Below are positions 18,656 through 27,960 of a stretch of 64,000 bases of DNA, piece by piece; position 1 is the stretch's first letter, and each line of letters begins with the position of its first letter. The notes under the pieces are model-generated. The model did no database searches. It had not been told where the DNA came from and saw only the letters and a list, made by a program, of their open reading frames with translations. Source of the stretch: UBA7803 sp034522075 (GTDB lineage Bacteria > Pseudomonadota > Gammaproteobacteria > Pseudomonadales > Azotimanducaceae); contig JAXHLO010000035.1 of NCBI GenBank assembly GCA_034522075.1, positions 1 to 64,000 of the forward strand. Reading direction: 5' to 3'. The position numbers were made by a program, and so were the translations under genes.

Positions 18656-21252
18656 CATTGCGCCGCCTGGCAGTGCTGCTGGCCAGCGGTACGTTGATCG
18701 CCCTGCTCGGTCTCAGCGCATACGCTGTCCACACCTGGACCGAGCTGTCAGCCCGTCTGCGCCAGGAGCGCATGATCGGTAATGCCCACGACCGCGCCCT
18801 GCGCCTGGGCAATGCCGTTGATTACGTCACCCTGCTGCGGCGCGACCCGCAGATCCTGGCGGCCATGGCCGGCGACATAGAATCTTTGCGGGCGGCCCTG
18901 CAGGCGGTCGACGACCGCGCAGCGCGCACGGCCGTGCACCACCTGACGGAGTTGTCTCACCTGGTGTCGCTCCTGAATCCGACGCGTTCGCCCGACCCCA
19001 CGGCCGGGCCGCTGGCCACCCAGCTGCGTGTCAACGTTTCCTCACTGATGAACGCCCTCGAAGAGCTGCTGGCCGAACACCATCAGAGTCTGGTCGACGA
19101 GCTGTTCCGCGCGCTGCTGGTCTTTGCGGTGGGCGCCGGTTTATTCGGGTTGCTTTGCGTGGCCGGCTTCGCCTGGGTCCGGCAACGTCTGGACAGACCG
19201 CTGCAGAAACTGGAGGACGGTATTTCAGCCATGACCGCCGGCGATCTGACGGCCCGCATTGATCTCAGCGGCAATGATGAACTGGCTGAGCTGGCCGCCC
19301 ATCTCAACGCCATGGCTGAGCAGCGGCAGAGCGACGAGCAGGCCATCCGCGACAGTGAGGAAAGGTTCCGGCAGCTCGCCGAGAACATCACCGAGGTATT
19401 CTGGCTCACCGATGCGGCGAAGACCGAGATGATCTACGTCAGCCCCTCCTACGAAACCATCTGGGGCCAGCCGACTGCAGCGCTGTACGCTGACCCCGCG
19501 CAATGGACGGCGGCCATACACCCCGCCGACCGGGAGCGGGTCACCCGGGCCACGGCCAAGCAGATCCGCGGCGGCTACCACGAAATCTATCGAATCGTCC
19601 GGCCGGACGGTGAACAGCGTTGGGTCTCCGACCGCGCATTTCCCGTCTACGCCGACGACGGTCGGGTGACACGCCTCGCGGGACTGGCCGAGGACGTCAC
19701 GGAACAGGTGGTGGCTGATCTGGCCCTGCGCGAACGCATCAAAGAACTGGGTTGCCTGTACCGTGTGCTGGAGCTGACCACCGGCAACGATCAGTCCCTG
19801 GAGCACGTCTACCAGGAAATCGTCGAGACCCTGCCCACCAGCCTGCAGCACGACGACGACGCTGTGGCCCAGATCGACCTGAACGGCACATCGTTCATCA
19901 GCTCCGGCTGGCGCGACCCCGCCGCGTCGCTGACGGCGCTCATCTACCGCGACAGTGAAGCCATCGGCACGGTCAGCGTCGGATATCTGAGTGTTCAGGA
20001 CGACGTCGACGGCGGCGAAGGCCCGTTCCTGCCGGAGGAACGCGCTCTGCTCGACGGCGTCGCCGTGCATATCAGCCGTATGCTTACCAACCGGCACATG
20101 GCAGAAACGCTGGATCAATCCAACCGGCTCGAGTCCGTGGGTCAACTGACCGGCGGCGTAGCCCACGACTTCAACAACCTGCTGACCGTGATCATCGGCA
20201 ACAGCGAACTGCTCAAGGAACGTCTGCGGGACGACCAGCGGCTCGCCGGTCTGGCCGACATGATCGTCAATGCAGCGCAGCGCGGCGCAGCACTAACCCA
20301 CCGCCTGCTGGCCTTCGCCCGGCGACAGCCGCTGGAGCCTCAGGTGCTGGACGTCAACGAACTCATCGCCAGCATCGACCCCCTGCTGCGCCGCACCCTG
20401 GGCGAGCACATAGAAATCGAATTTACCCGGGCCGGGGGTCTGTGGCAGGCTCTGGTGGACCCGGGACAACTCGAGAATGCCTTGCTCAATCTGGCCCTGA
20501 ACGCACGGGACGCCATGCCCGAATCCGGCCGTTTGACCATCGAAACAGCCAATGTTCGGCTGAGTGAGGATTATTCGACCCGCTACGCCGACCTCACACC
20601 CGGCCAATATGTGATGGTGGCCGTGTCGGACACCGGTTGCGGCATTCCAGAGGAGCAGATCAAGCGCGTCTTCGAACCGTTCTTCACCACCAAGGAAGCC
20701 GGCAAAGGCACGGGCCTCGGGCTGTCCATGGTGTACGGCTTCGTCAAGCAGTCCCAGGGGCACGTGAACGTCTATTCGGAACCCGGTCACGGCACTACCG
20801 TCAAGATGTACCTGCCGAGAGCGCTGGAGTCCGCCGCCGAGGTGCCCCAGGAGACTGCCAAGGCTGACGAGGCCGGCGGCAACGAGACCATCCTGGTGGT
20901 CGAGGACGACGATCTGGTGCGGCATTTCGCCGAAGAACAGCTGGCCGCCATGGGCTACCGGATTCTGTCCGCCGCCACCGGCCCCGCCGCGCTGGCCGTG
21001 CTGCAGGATCATTCCGAGGTCGATCTGCTGTTCACCGATGTGGTGATGCCAGGCGGCAGGAGCGGCCGCCAGCTCGCCGACGAGGTGCAGCGCCGGTTCG
21101 GTCACATCCGCGTTCTGTACACCTCCGGCTATACTGACAATGCCATCGTGCATCACGGCCGGCTGGACCACGGGGTACGCCTGCTCAATAAACCCTACCG
21201 ACGCGCGGAACTGGCCGCCAGCGTCCGGAGAGCCCTTGATGCCGCAGACTGA
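18652..21252 (+). CDS. Hybrid sensor histidine kinase (HAMP-PAS-GAF-HisKA-HATPase-REC)
   Basis: 866 residues. TM1 at about 3-28, a periplasmic sensor region of about 120 residues, TM2 at about 149-176, HAMP (LDRPLQKLEDGISAMTAGDL) to 227, PAS at about 236-350, a GAF-like segment at about 370-480, HisKA with the phosphorylated His505 (GGVAHDFNNLL), HATPase with NLALNARDAMP, SDTGCGIPEEQ and GKGTGLGLSMV, and a C-terminal receiver with Asp796 (FTDVVMPG). It overlaps the upstream binding protein and the downstream EAL/GGDEF gene, so the three form one signalling operon. The periplasmic domain could read the liganded binding protein. Confidence 0.93.
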   Translation: MTLRRLAVLLASGTLIALLGLSAYAVHTWTELSARLRQERMIGNAHDRALRLGNAVDYVTLLRRDPQILAAMAGDIESLRAALQAVDDRAARTAVHHLTELSHLVSLLNPTRSPDPTAGPLATQLRVNVSSLMNALEELLAEHHQSLVDELFRALLVFAVGAGLFGLLCVAGFAWVRQRLDRPLQKLEDGISAMTAGDLTARIDLSGNDELAELAAHLNAMAEQRQSDEQAIRDSEERFRQLAENITEVFWLTDAAKTEMIYVSPSYETIWGQPTAALYADPAQWTAAIHPADRERVTRATAKQIRGGYHEIYRIVRPDGEQRWVSDRAFPVYADDGRVTRLAGLAEDVTEQVVADLALRERIKELGCLYRVLELTTGNDQSLEHVYQEIVETLPTSLQHDDDAVAQIDLNGTSFISSGWRDPAASLTALIYRDSEAIGTVSVGYLSVQDDVDGGEGPFLPEERALLDGVAVHISRMLTNRHMAETLDQSNRLESVGQLTGGVAHDFNNLLTVIIGNSELLKERLRDDQRLAGLADMIVNAAQRGAALTHRLLAFARRQPLEPQVLDVNELIASIDPLLRRTLGEHIEIEFTRAGGLWQALVDPGQLENALLNLALNARDAMPESGRLTIETANVRLSEDYSTRYADLTPGQYVMVAVSDTGCGIPEEQIKRVFEPFFTTKEAGKGTGLGLSMVYGFVKQSQGHVNVYSEPGHGTTVKMYLPRALESAAEVPQETAKADEAGGNETILVVEDDDLVRHFAEEQLAAMGYRILSAATGPAALAVLQDHSEVDLLFTDVVMPGGRSGRQLADEVQRRFGHIRVLYTSGYTDNAIVHHGRLDHGVRLLNKPYRRAELAASVRRALDAAD

Positions 21253-21265
21253 CAGGATAAACACC

Positions 21266-23431
21266 ATGAGCGAAGGGCGGCTGCTGATCCTCGACGATGA
21301 CCCGATGACCGGCCAGACCATGCAGAGCATCGCCGAGTTCGCGGGCATGGAGGTGCGCTCGACCACTTCCCATGAAGACTTTTTCGGCACGGTGGGCCAA
21401 TGGCTGCCCGACGTCATCGCCCTGGACCTGATCATGCCGGGCATGGACGGCGTGGAAGTCATGAGCGAGCTTGCCGTGCGGGGCTGCGATGCCAGCATCA
21501 TCATCACCAGCGGCGTGGGCAGCCGGGTCCTCGACGCCGCTGCACGTTCCGCCGGTGAGCACGGCCTGAACATCGTCGGCGTGCTGCCGAAACCGTTCCT
21601 GCCGGCAGCTCTGCGGGACCTGTTGAGTAAATGTGTGCCCGCGGAACAGCGCAGCGATCCAGTCTCCCCGGCCCCGCTGCAGGCGCCGCGCAGAGTGAAT
21701 CTCACAGAGGCCGATCTCGATCTGGCACTCGAGCGCAACGAGCTGTTCGTCGTGTACCAGCCGAAACTGCACTGCCAGTCCGGCGCGCTGGCCGGCTTCG
21801 AAGCCCTGGTGCGCTGGCAGCATCCGGACCTCGGTATCGTCCCGCCGGATCGTTTCATTGGCCTGGCGGAACGCAGCGGGCGCATGGACGCCTTGACTCG
21901 AACGGTCTTCACCCAGGCGCTCGACTGGTTTACCGAGCTGCGCAGGGGCGCTGGCCCGGCAGGCGAGCAGGTTCTGTCGACCCAGACTCTCAACAGTCTG
22001 ACGCTGTCGCTCAATGTGTCCGCTGTCACACTGGGCAGCGTGGACCTGTTCGACTGGCTGGAAGCTCTGTGTGAATCCCACGGTCTGACGCCGGACCGGC
22101 TCATACTCGAGTTGACTGAAACCAGCGCCATGGAAGACCCGATAGCTTCCCTGGACATGATGACGCGCCTGCGCATGAAGGGCTTTCAGCTCTCCATCGA
22201 CGACTTCGGTACCGGCTATTCGTCCATGCTGCAGCTCGTGCGGCTGCCGTTTTCCGAGATCAAGGTAGACAAGTCGTTCGTGCTCACAGCCTCGAACTCG
22301 GAGGAATCGCGCACGGTGATACGCTCCGTGGTTGATCTGGGCCGCAGCCTGGGTCTGCGCTCCACCGCCGAAGGCGTGGAGGATGCCGCTACACTGGATT
22401 ATCTGCGGCGCATCGGCTGCGATCTGGCCCAGGGGTTCCACATCGCCCGGCCCATGCCCGGCGATGACGTGGTGCCGTGGGCGCGCGATCACGACGCGGC
22501 CCGGGAATCCATGCGCGTCGAGGCCCTGCATGCCCTGAACATCCTCGACACACCGGAGGAGCCGCGCTTCGACCGGCTGGCACGCCTGACCCAGCGGCTG
22601 CTGCATGTGCCCATCGCCCTGGTGAGCCTGGTGGATGCCGAACGCCTGTGGTTCAAATCGCACATCGGACTGGATATCCGGGAAACCCCGCGCGGTAGCT
22701 CCTTCAGCTCACAGACCATTCAGATCGACAGACCCCTGGTGATTACCGATGCGCACACTGACCCGCGCTTCAAAGACAGTGCGCTGGTCACCGAGGTACC
22801 CGGGGTTCGCTTCTACGCGGGTGTGCCCCTGCATGCACCCGGCGGCAGCATGGTGGGCACCCTGTGCGCCATCGACATGGTGCCGCGCCAATTGCCGGAC
22901 GACGAGCTCGAACTCCTGCAGGAACTGGCCCGCCTGGTGGAAAAGGAACTGTGGGATCACAAAGCCGCCATTACCGACCCCCTGACGGGGGTTCTGAATC
23001 GCCAGGGATTCGACAGCCGGGCCGGTGATGCCCTGGCCCTGTCCACCAGACTTTCCCACCACATGGCGCTGCTGTTCCTCGACCTCGATGACCTGCAGGC
23101 CATCAACGGACAATACGGTTATCCGGAAGGCGACCGGGCGTTACAGGCCTTCGGCACCATGCTGATGGAAACGTTCCGGGAATCGGACCTCATCGCGCGC
23201 ATGGGCGGCGACGAATTCGTCGTGCTGATGCTCGATGCCGGACCGGACGACGCCAGCTCCGCCCGCGAGCGGCTCGATCAGGCCCTGGACGCTCACAACG
23301 CGGCCAATCCCAATGGCTACAAGCTGTCGGTCTCCGTGGGGATTGCCGCGGTAGGCGCTGATGACGAAAAAGACCTGCAGGCGCTGCTGGCAGAGGCAGA
23401 TGCGCTGATGTACCAGAACAAACAGGCCTGA
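21266..23431 (+). CDS. REC-EAL-GAF-GGDEF cyclic-di-GMP protein
   Basis: About 721 residues. A receiver (ILDDDPMTGQ, Asp54 in LDLIMPGMDG) is followed by an EAL phosphodiesterase domain with key residues kept: FEALVRW, LNVSA, LELTETS, IDDFGTGYSS, IKVDKSFV, TAEGVED, AQGFHIARP. Then comes a GAF domain (RFDRLARLTQRLLHVPIALV) and a GGDEF cyclase (DPLTGVLNRQGF, ARMGGDEFVVLM). RESD five residues before GGDEF is a canonical inhibitory I-site. EAL before GGDEF, split by GAF, is an uncommon order. The start at 21266 follows an AGGA; an in-frame ATG at 21239 that overlaps the kinase is also possible. Presumably phosphorylated by the neighbouring kinase. Confidence 0.92.
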   Translation: MSEGRLLILDDDPMTGQTMQSIAEFAGMEVRSTTSHEDFFGTVGQWLPDVIALDLIMPGMDGVEVMSELAVRGCDASIIITSGVGSRVLDAAARSAGEHGLNIVGVLPKPFLPAALRDLLSKCVPAEQRSDPVSPAPLQAPRRVNLTEADLDLALERNELFVVYQPKLHCQSGALAGFEALVRWQHPDLGIVPPDRFIGLAERSGRMDALTRTVFTQALDWFTELRRGAGPAGEQVLSTQTLNSLTLSLNVSAVTLGSVDLFDWLEALCESHGLTPDRLILELTETSAMEDPIASLDMMTRLRMKGFQLSIDDFGTGYSSMLQLVRLPFSEIKVDKSFVLTASNSEESRTVIRSVVDLGRSLGLRSTAEGVEDAATLDYLRRIGCDLAQGFHIARPMPGDDVVPWARDHDAARESMRVEALHALNILDTPEEPRFDRLARLTQRLLHVPIALVSLVDAERLWFKSHIGLDIRETPRGSSFSSQTIQIDRPLVITDAHTDPRFKDSALVTEVPGVRFYAGVPLHAPGGSMVGTLCAIDMVPRQLPDDELELLQELARLVEKELWDHKAAITDPLTGVLNRQGFDSRAGDALALSTRLSHHMALLFLDLDDLQAINGQYGYPEGDRALQAFGTMLMETFRESDLIARMGGDEFVVLMLDAGPDDASSARERLDQALDAHNAANPNGYKLSVSVGIAAVGADDEKDLQALLAEADALMYQNKQA

Positions 23432-23446
23432 GTCAGCCGCACCGGC

Positions 23447-24676
23447 TCAAGCCTCCGGCAGATCCACCTCGTGATGCTGCAGACCCAGGTAAACGGGTCT
23501 GCCGCGTTCGGCGCCGATGTTCACCTTGGCGTTGTAAACGATGCGGCTGCGCTGGTGTTTGTCGATGACTTTGAACCGGCTGATATCGAAGACGCCGCCG
23601 CCCAACGGCCGCCCGGTCAGATAGGCGCGGATGTTCAACAATCGGTCGTCGAGCAACTCGATACCCTGCAGTTCCGACAACGTCGGCTGGACGGCATCGA
23701 TGAAAGCGATCGAGTTCATGGGCACCGCGGCCTCGGCCTCCGCGGCTTCCGCCTCTGGCGGATAGACGCTGAAATCGCCCACCAGAATCTGCCCCGGCCG
23801 CGCTACCCCAAGGATCCGCCCGAGTTCTACGGTGACGGTGCCGACAATCACGCTGTCCGTCGCCGGCCGCAGCCCTTCCGAGAGGTAGATATCGTAGTAG
23901 CTGCCGATGTGGAACGCCGTCTTGACCTCGGGCACCGACCGCGGCGGCGCACTACGCCGCTGCAGGGCGTTGTTGGCCAGGGTCAGATGCATGAGGTGAT
24001 AGAGATTGATGTTGGCCCGCGGCCCGCTGTCCCGATTCCAGATATAGAAGCCGTCACCGGTGGAAGAGCGGGCGAAGCTGACGTCGATCTGTCGATGCTG
24101 CATTCTGCTGTGCGCCCAGTTCAGTGACGCCGACAGGCTGTGAATCTGGGTAACCTGCTCGAGCGGGCGGAACAGGGAAAAATCCACGATGTCCAGCAGC
24201 ACCACCGCCCGGCCGCTCTGAAAGTTCATGCCGAAGCGGCGCAGCAGCGCATCCACCGGTGCGCTTTCACCCTTCTGCAAAGCCAGCGGATGCGGCACCG
24301 GAATGTCACAGATCTCCGCATCCAGCAGCTTACCGGCCGCATTCACCGCCGCATCGCTGACAAGCCGGCGGCCGCTCATCAGTGCCATCAGGAATTGCTC
24401 GGCCGAAATGTGCTCGCCGCCGGGACTGCGCTGGGTTGGCCAGTACACCCACTCCGGATGCTCGATCATGAAGGTGATGAGTTGCTCGTGGGGCAGGCGC
24501 AACACGCCGATGCCGCCCGGACGCAAGGACCAGAGCAGGAACACGTACCGGCCCAGATCCCACAAGCTGCGCAGCGCCTGATCGATGGCCTCCAGGTTGG
24601 CACGCTCGCGGTCCGACAGGGAGACGTTGAGCTCCTTGTCTAACCTGTGCTGATCGGAGTCACGTGCTTCACGCAC
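23447..24676 (-). CDS. Class III nucleotidyl cyclase-like protein, divergent
   Basis: About 410 residues. The N-terminal 170 residues are not recognised. The C-terminal half looks like a class III adenylate/guanylate cyclase domain: VVLLDIVDFSLF (metal-binding Asp pair), SSTGDGFYIWN (second metal region), AFHIG, and TVTVELGRILGVARPGQILV, which aligns with the usual GDxVNxAxRL...PGQILVS. In that last motif the substrate-selecting Asp and the catalytic Asn are replaced by Thr and Val while the Arg remains, so activity or substrate may differ. The start is uncertain: a GTG at 24676 is used, an ATG at 24766 is the alternative. Converges with the c-di-GMP gene, 15 bases apart. Confidence 0.7.
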   Translation of the reverse strand: MREARDSDQHRLDKELNVSLSDRERANLEAIDQALRSLWDLGRYVFLLWSLRPGGIGVLRLPHEQLITFMIEHPEWVYWPTQRSPGGEHISAEQFLMALMSGRRLVSDAAVNAAGKLLDAEICDIPVPHPLALQKGESAPVDALLRRFGMNFQSGRAVVLLDIVDFSLFRPLEQVTQIHSLSASLNWAHSRMQHRQIDVSFARSSTGDGFYIWNRDSGPRANINLYHLMHLTLANNALQRRSAPPRSVPEVKTAFHIGSYYDIYLSEGLRPATDSVIVGTVTVELGRILGVARPGQILVGDFSVYPPEAEAAEAEAAVPMNSIAFIDAVQPTLSELQGIELLDDRLLNIRAYLTGRPLGGGVFDISRFKVIDKHQRSRIVYNAKVNIGAERGRPVYLGLQHHEVDLPEA

Positions 24677-24847
24677 CGTTATTCGGCTTCCCAGGGAGAT
24701 ATGGCCCGCATAATGGTGGCATCGGGAAGCTCCGACCGGCCATGCCCTCGGGTGGCACAAAACCATGGATTCGAGCCGAAACGGCAGTAGCGCGCAACGC
24801 CGTCGAGTGCTACGTTCGCCCCGTCACCGGTTGGCTCGGGAGGGAGC

Positions 24848-25552
24848 ATGGAACAGCCGCGTGGTATCTATCACAACGCCGTCTTCTACTTCATCGCTTT
24901 ACTCATAGGCGTGTTTCTCGGCTTCTGGCCGACCTACTTTGCGGTTTTCGGCCAGGCACCCGGACACGTCCACTTTCACGGTTTGACCATGCTGGCCTGG
25001 TGCGGGCTGCTGATCGCCCAGGCAACGTTCATTCGAATCGGGCGCCGCGATCTGCACCGGGCGCTCGGTAAGGCATCCTTCTTGCTGGTACCCATCATGG
25101 CTCTGGCGATCCTGAGCTTTGCGCAAACCATGCTCCTACGCGATGGGCCCCAGCCGCAGCGGCTCTACATCCTGTATCTCCAGATGCAACTGCTGACTGC
25201 GTTCCTGTTGTCCTACGGGCTTGCCATCTACAACCGCCGCCAACCCATAGTCCATGCGCGGTTCATGATCTGTGCCACCCTGCCGCTGATCGATCCGTTC
25301 CTGGCCCGCGTGATCCTGTTCTACCTGTGGGAACCGTCGAACATCTTCCACCTTCAGCTTGTTACCTATGGCGTGACCGACCTGATATTGGTCACGCTGA
25401 TGCTGTCAAACTGGCGTCGGGAACGAAGGCTGGGTGTATTTCCATTGATGTTGCCGGTGTTTATGGCGGTGCAATTACCGAATTTCTTCGTCACCGACTG
25501 GGCGGGCTGGATCGCTTTCGCCGATTGCTTCGCTCGGCTGCCGCTACCTTAG
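24848..25552 (+). CDS. Seven-helix membrane protein of unknown function
   Basis: 234 residues and about seven hydrophobic segments, first YFIALLIGVFLGFWPTYF. Conserved-looking histidines are HVHFHGLTMLAW near residue 40 and DLHRALGKASF near 76, spaced as in membrane proteins that bind haem or other cofactors, but this is inference. The gene is not firmly recognised. A ribosome-binding site GGGAGG precedes the ATG at 24848. Downstream the DNA changes to the integrase region, so this gene may mark the left neighbour of the integrated segment. About 170 bases upstream and 165 bases downstream hold no gene. Confidence 0.7.
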   Translation: MEQPRGIYHNAVFYFIALLIGVFLGFWPTYFAVFGQAPGHVHFHGLTMLAWCGLLIAQATFIRIGRRDLHRALGKASFLLVPIMALAILSFAQTMLLRDGPQPQRLYILYLQMQLLTAFLLSYGLAIYNRRQPIVHARFMICATLPLIDPFLARVILFYLWEPSNIFHLQLVTYGVTDLILVTLMLSNWRRERRLGVFPLMLPVFMAVQLPNFFVTDWAGWIAFADCFARLPLP

Positions 25553-25680
25553 TCGGCGTTATTCTCCCAACACAGAAGCGATGGACGACCAGCGTCTAAG
25601 ACTGCAATACCCGCATCACGTACGAGGGCGCGACGCTTCACGTGATCACAGCAATCGGAACTCCGCAGCGAAACCGAAAA

Positions 25681-25700
25681 TACTGTATACTTATACAGTC
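25681..25700 (+). promoter_or_regulatory. LexA/SOS box before the integrase
   Basis: TACTGTATACTTATACAGTC contains CTGT-N8-ACAG and matches 17 of 20 positions of the gammaproteobacterial LexA consensus. It ends 19 bases before the integrase ATG, a position where bound LexA would block transcription. DNA damage would then switch on the integrase. Confidence 0.8.
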
Positions 25701-25719
25701 TTTCATTGAGGGCAAGTCG

Positions 25720-26967
25720 ATGGCACGTACTCGATCTGACTCGCTTCCTACTTACCTCGAGGCAAACAAACTCAACCACGCGTACTACTATAAAAATCCA
25801 TCAATGACCGCAAAGGCGAACCTGGGCACGAACCGAGCCGAGGCCGTTCGAGTTGCGCATTCGCTCAACCGCCAACACCGTCTGGAAGTCGAACGGAAAG
25901 CAGCCCGAATTCAATTCCACACGCATCCCGATGCGGTCTCCTTCGAAACTGGCTTCTCCTCGTTCGTCGAAAGATACATCAAGGACTACAGCCTGAAGTC
26001 CAGCACCGCGACCCTTCTGCGGCAACGTCGCGACCGGCTCATCTCGAAAACCGGCACCATTGGGCTCGCCGCGATTGATACTGAATTGTTGCGGGAGACT
26101 ATTTCCACCTTCAGCCCCTTCGAGCAGTCCAAGGTTAAATCGCTGCTGCATCGGTTCTTCAAGTACGCCATGTCTACTGGAACCTATCCAACTCACCTGC
26201 CGAATCCGGTCACGAACCTCTATCTCGATCCGGTACCGCAGAAGCGGCGGGCCCGCATCACCATGCAACAGTTCAAAGCCATCTACGATGCGTCACCAGA
26301 ATGGCTTCAATGGTTGTTGACGCTCGCATTCCATCTCGCCCTGCGCCGGGTTGATCTCGTAAATCTGCGCTTTGATGACATCGTCTATGACCGGATTGTG
26401 AGCCCGATCCGCAAAACAGACACGAGTGCGAGGGAGATCGAGTCCACCTCCGTGGACTTTCCAATCCATCCTGACGTCCGTGGTGTACTGACACAAGCAC
26501 GCATCTCGAGCATGGCCAACGGCCGTTGCCCCTTCGTCATACACCGCAAGCCCGATCGCATGACCAAGCGCAGCGTCGACGCGGTCCGCTCCGGGGCAAT
26601 GCAACATCCTGCTCAGGTGCTGCCGCAGTACGCCAGCAAAGCGTTCCAGAAAGCCCGCACGTTGGCAGTGCAACGAACTGATTTTTTCGACGGCGTCGAT
26701 ACACGTCACTTGCCGACCCTGCATGAAGTGCGGGCGCTGGCCTCGCATCTCTATGCCACTGCCGGCTACGACGTAGGAGCAGTTCAAGATTTGATGGCGC
26801 ACACCGATCCCGAAATGACCCGGGCCTATCAGAAGGGGCACGCGCGCAAGGTGCTGCGCGTGGAAATGACGTTACCGTTCAGCATTCACGGCAACGATCA
26901 TTCAGTCAGGGAAGCAAGGGTTCAGTATCGGGTCTTAAACGAAAACCTCTTAGAGAATATTCTCTAA
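25720..26967 (+). CDS. Tyrosine recombinase / phage-type integrase
   Basis: 415 residues from the ATG at 25720 (GAGGGC upstream). The N-terminal part has an arm-binding-like region and a SAM-like core-binding domain (about 90-180). The catalytic domain keeps all expected residues: Arg in HLALRRVDLVNLRFDD, the HEVR box (LPTLHEVRALASHLY), the second His in DLMAHTD and the nucleophile Tyr in MTRAYQKGHARK. It would catalyse site-specific integration or excision through a Tyr-DNA link. The gene is followed by a 20-bp palindrome and, 57 bases on, by the 3' end of a tRNA-Gly gene, the usual place for such an enzyme. An SOS box controls it. No phage structural genes are nearby. Confidence 0.93.
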   Translation: MARTRSDSLPTYLEANKLNHAYYYKNPSMTAKANLGTNRAEAVRVAHSLNRQHRLEVERKAARIQFHTHPDAVSFETGFSSFVERYIKDYSLKSSTATLLRQRRDRLISKTGTIGLAAIDTELLRETISTFSPFEQSKVKSLLHRFFKYAMSTGTYPTHLPNPVTNLYLDPVPQKRRARITMQQFKAIYDASPEWLQWLLTLAFHLALRRVDLVNLRFDDIVYDRIVSPIRKTDTSAREIESTSVDFPIHPDVRGVLTQARISSMANGRCPFVIHRKPDRMTKRSVDAVRSGAMQHPAQVLPQYASKAFQKARTLAVQRTDFFDGVDTRHLPTLHEVRALASHLYATAGYDVGAVQDLMAHTDPEMTRAYQKGHARKVLRVEMTLPFSIHGNDHSVREARVQYRVLNENLLENIL

Positions 26968-26980
26968 GAATTCTCTAAGA
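26949..26980. repeat. 20-bp perfect palindrome plus a third half-copy at the integrase stop
   Basis: CTTAGAGAATATTCTCTAAG (26949-26968) is a perfect palindrome and contains the integrase stop codon. ATTCTCTAAG occurs again at 26970-26979, giving three copies of the 10-base unit, two in direct orientation 11 bases apart. The stem is AT-rich and has no T-run, so it is a poor terminator. It may be an arm-type or excisionase-type binding site next to the attachment site. Confidence 0.75.
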
Positions 26981-27024
26981 CCACAACCTGGTTCGGAGAT
27001 AAGTATTTGATTCGCAAGGAAATT

Positions 27025-27100
<76 letters not shown>

Positions 27101-27183
27101 TTGGGCTGCGTATTCTGCCCAAAACGTTCGGAAATACAAGGGTGAATAGGGGGCGGTCGCGGCCAGGAGGCCGCTCCGAACAG

Positions 27184-27954
27184 TCACCTCGAAAGCCGGA
27201 ACAGCGGCCGCGTCCACACCGATTGCATGAGCGGGTCGAGGGCCCGGTAGATTCGTCCGGAAACCTGTATGGCCCGGCCCCGCTCCACCGCGTCGATGCC
27301 CTCGCGGACCACCACGTCGGCGTCGTACCAGAGGATGGCGGGGCTGTCGGCTTTCATGTCCTGCAGACCGCCCACGTCGTGGAACTCGGTGTGGGTGAAG
27401 CCGGGACACAGTGCCGACACGTTCACCCCGGAGCCCTTGAGGGTGGCGGCGAGCCCCTCCGACAGCGCGATCACGTACGCTTTCGCCGGACCGTAGTTGG
27501 TATCGCCGGCGCGGGTAACCCGGCCGGCCACCGAGGCCACGTTGATCACGCGGCCCCAGCCGCGTTCACGCATGGGCGGAATGAACAGATGGCACATGTG
27601 GGCCACCGAGGTCATCATCAGTTCCAGATAGCGCCGGTGTTCCTGCCAGTCACGGTCCTCGAGCAGATCGGGGCCCGCGGCGCCGGCGTTGTTCACCAGA
27701 TAATCGATGGATTGGCCGGCCTCGGCCAGCGCGGCAGCCAGGGTCTGCGGCGCATCCGGCTCGGCCAGATCGGCGCTCAGCACCATGACCTCTACGCCCG
27801 TTTGCGCGCGAAGCTCATCCGCCAGAGCTTCCAGCTTGTCGCGCCGGCGGGCCACTAAAACGAGATGAAAGCCCTTGCCGGCAAGCTGACGGGCGAACTC
27901 GGCACCAAGGCCGGCGGAGGCGCCGGTGATCAGTGCAGTCTTGCGATCGGCCAT
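27184..27954 (-). CDS. SDR family oxidoreductase
   Basis: 256 residues with ITGASAGLGAEFARQL (TGxxxGxG), Arg residues after strand 2 (LVARRRDKLEAL), which predict NADPH, NNAGAAG, the active Ser in INVASVAGRV and Tyr-x-x-x-Lys in NYGPAKAYVIAL. The C-terminal part resembles the group acting on acyl or alcohol substrates with a short hydrophobic tail. It is the last gene of an operon that runs from the MFS transporter through hyuA and hyuB; it follows hyuB by 6 bases. The pairing suggests that it acts on the same compound class as the hydantoinase-like enzyme. Confidence 0.9.
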   Translation of the reverse strand: MADRKTALITGASAGLGAEFARQLAGKGFHLVLVARRRDKLEALADELRAQTGVEVMVLSADLAEPDAPQTLAAALAEAGQSIDYLVNNAGAAGPDLLEDRDWQEHRRYLELMMTSVAHMCHLFIPPMRERGWGRVINVASVAGRVTRAGDTNYGPAKAYVIALSEGLAATLKGSGVNVSALCPGFTHTEFHDVGGLQDMKADSPAILWYDADVVVREGIDAVERGRAIQVSGRIYRALDPLMQSVWTRPLFRLSR

Positions 27955-27960
27955 GGCTGG

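Noticed and set aside
20293..22663. Long minus-strand frames opposite the kinase and EAL/GGDEF genes
   Set aside because: Shadows; the plus-strand proteins have all catalytic motifs in order.
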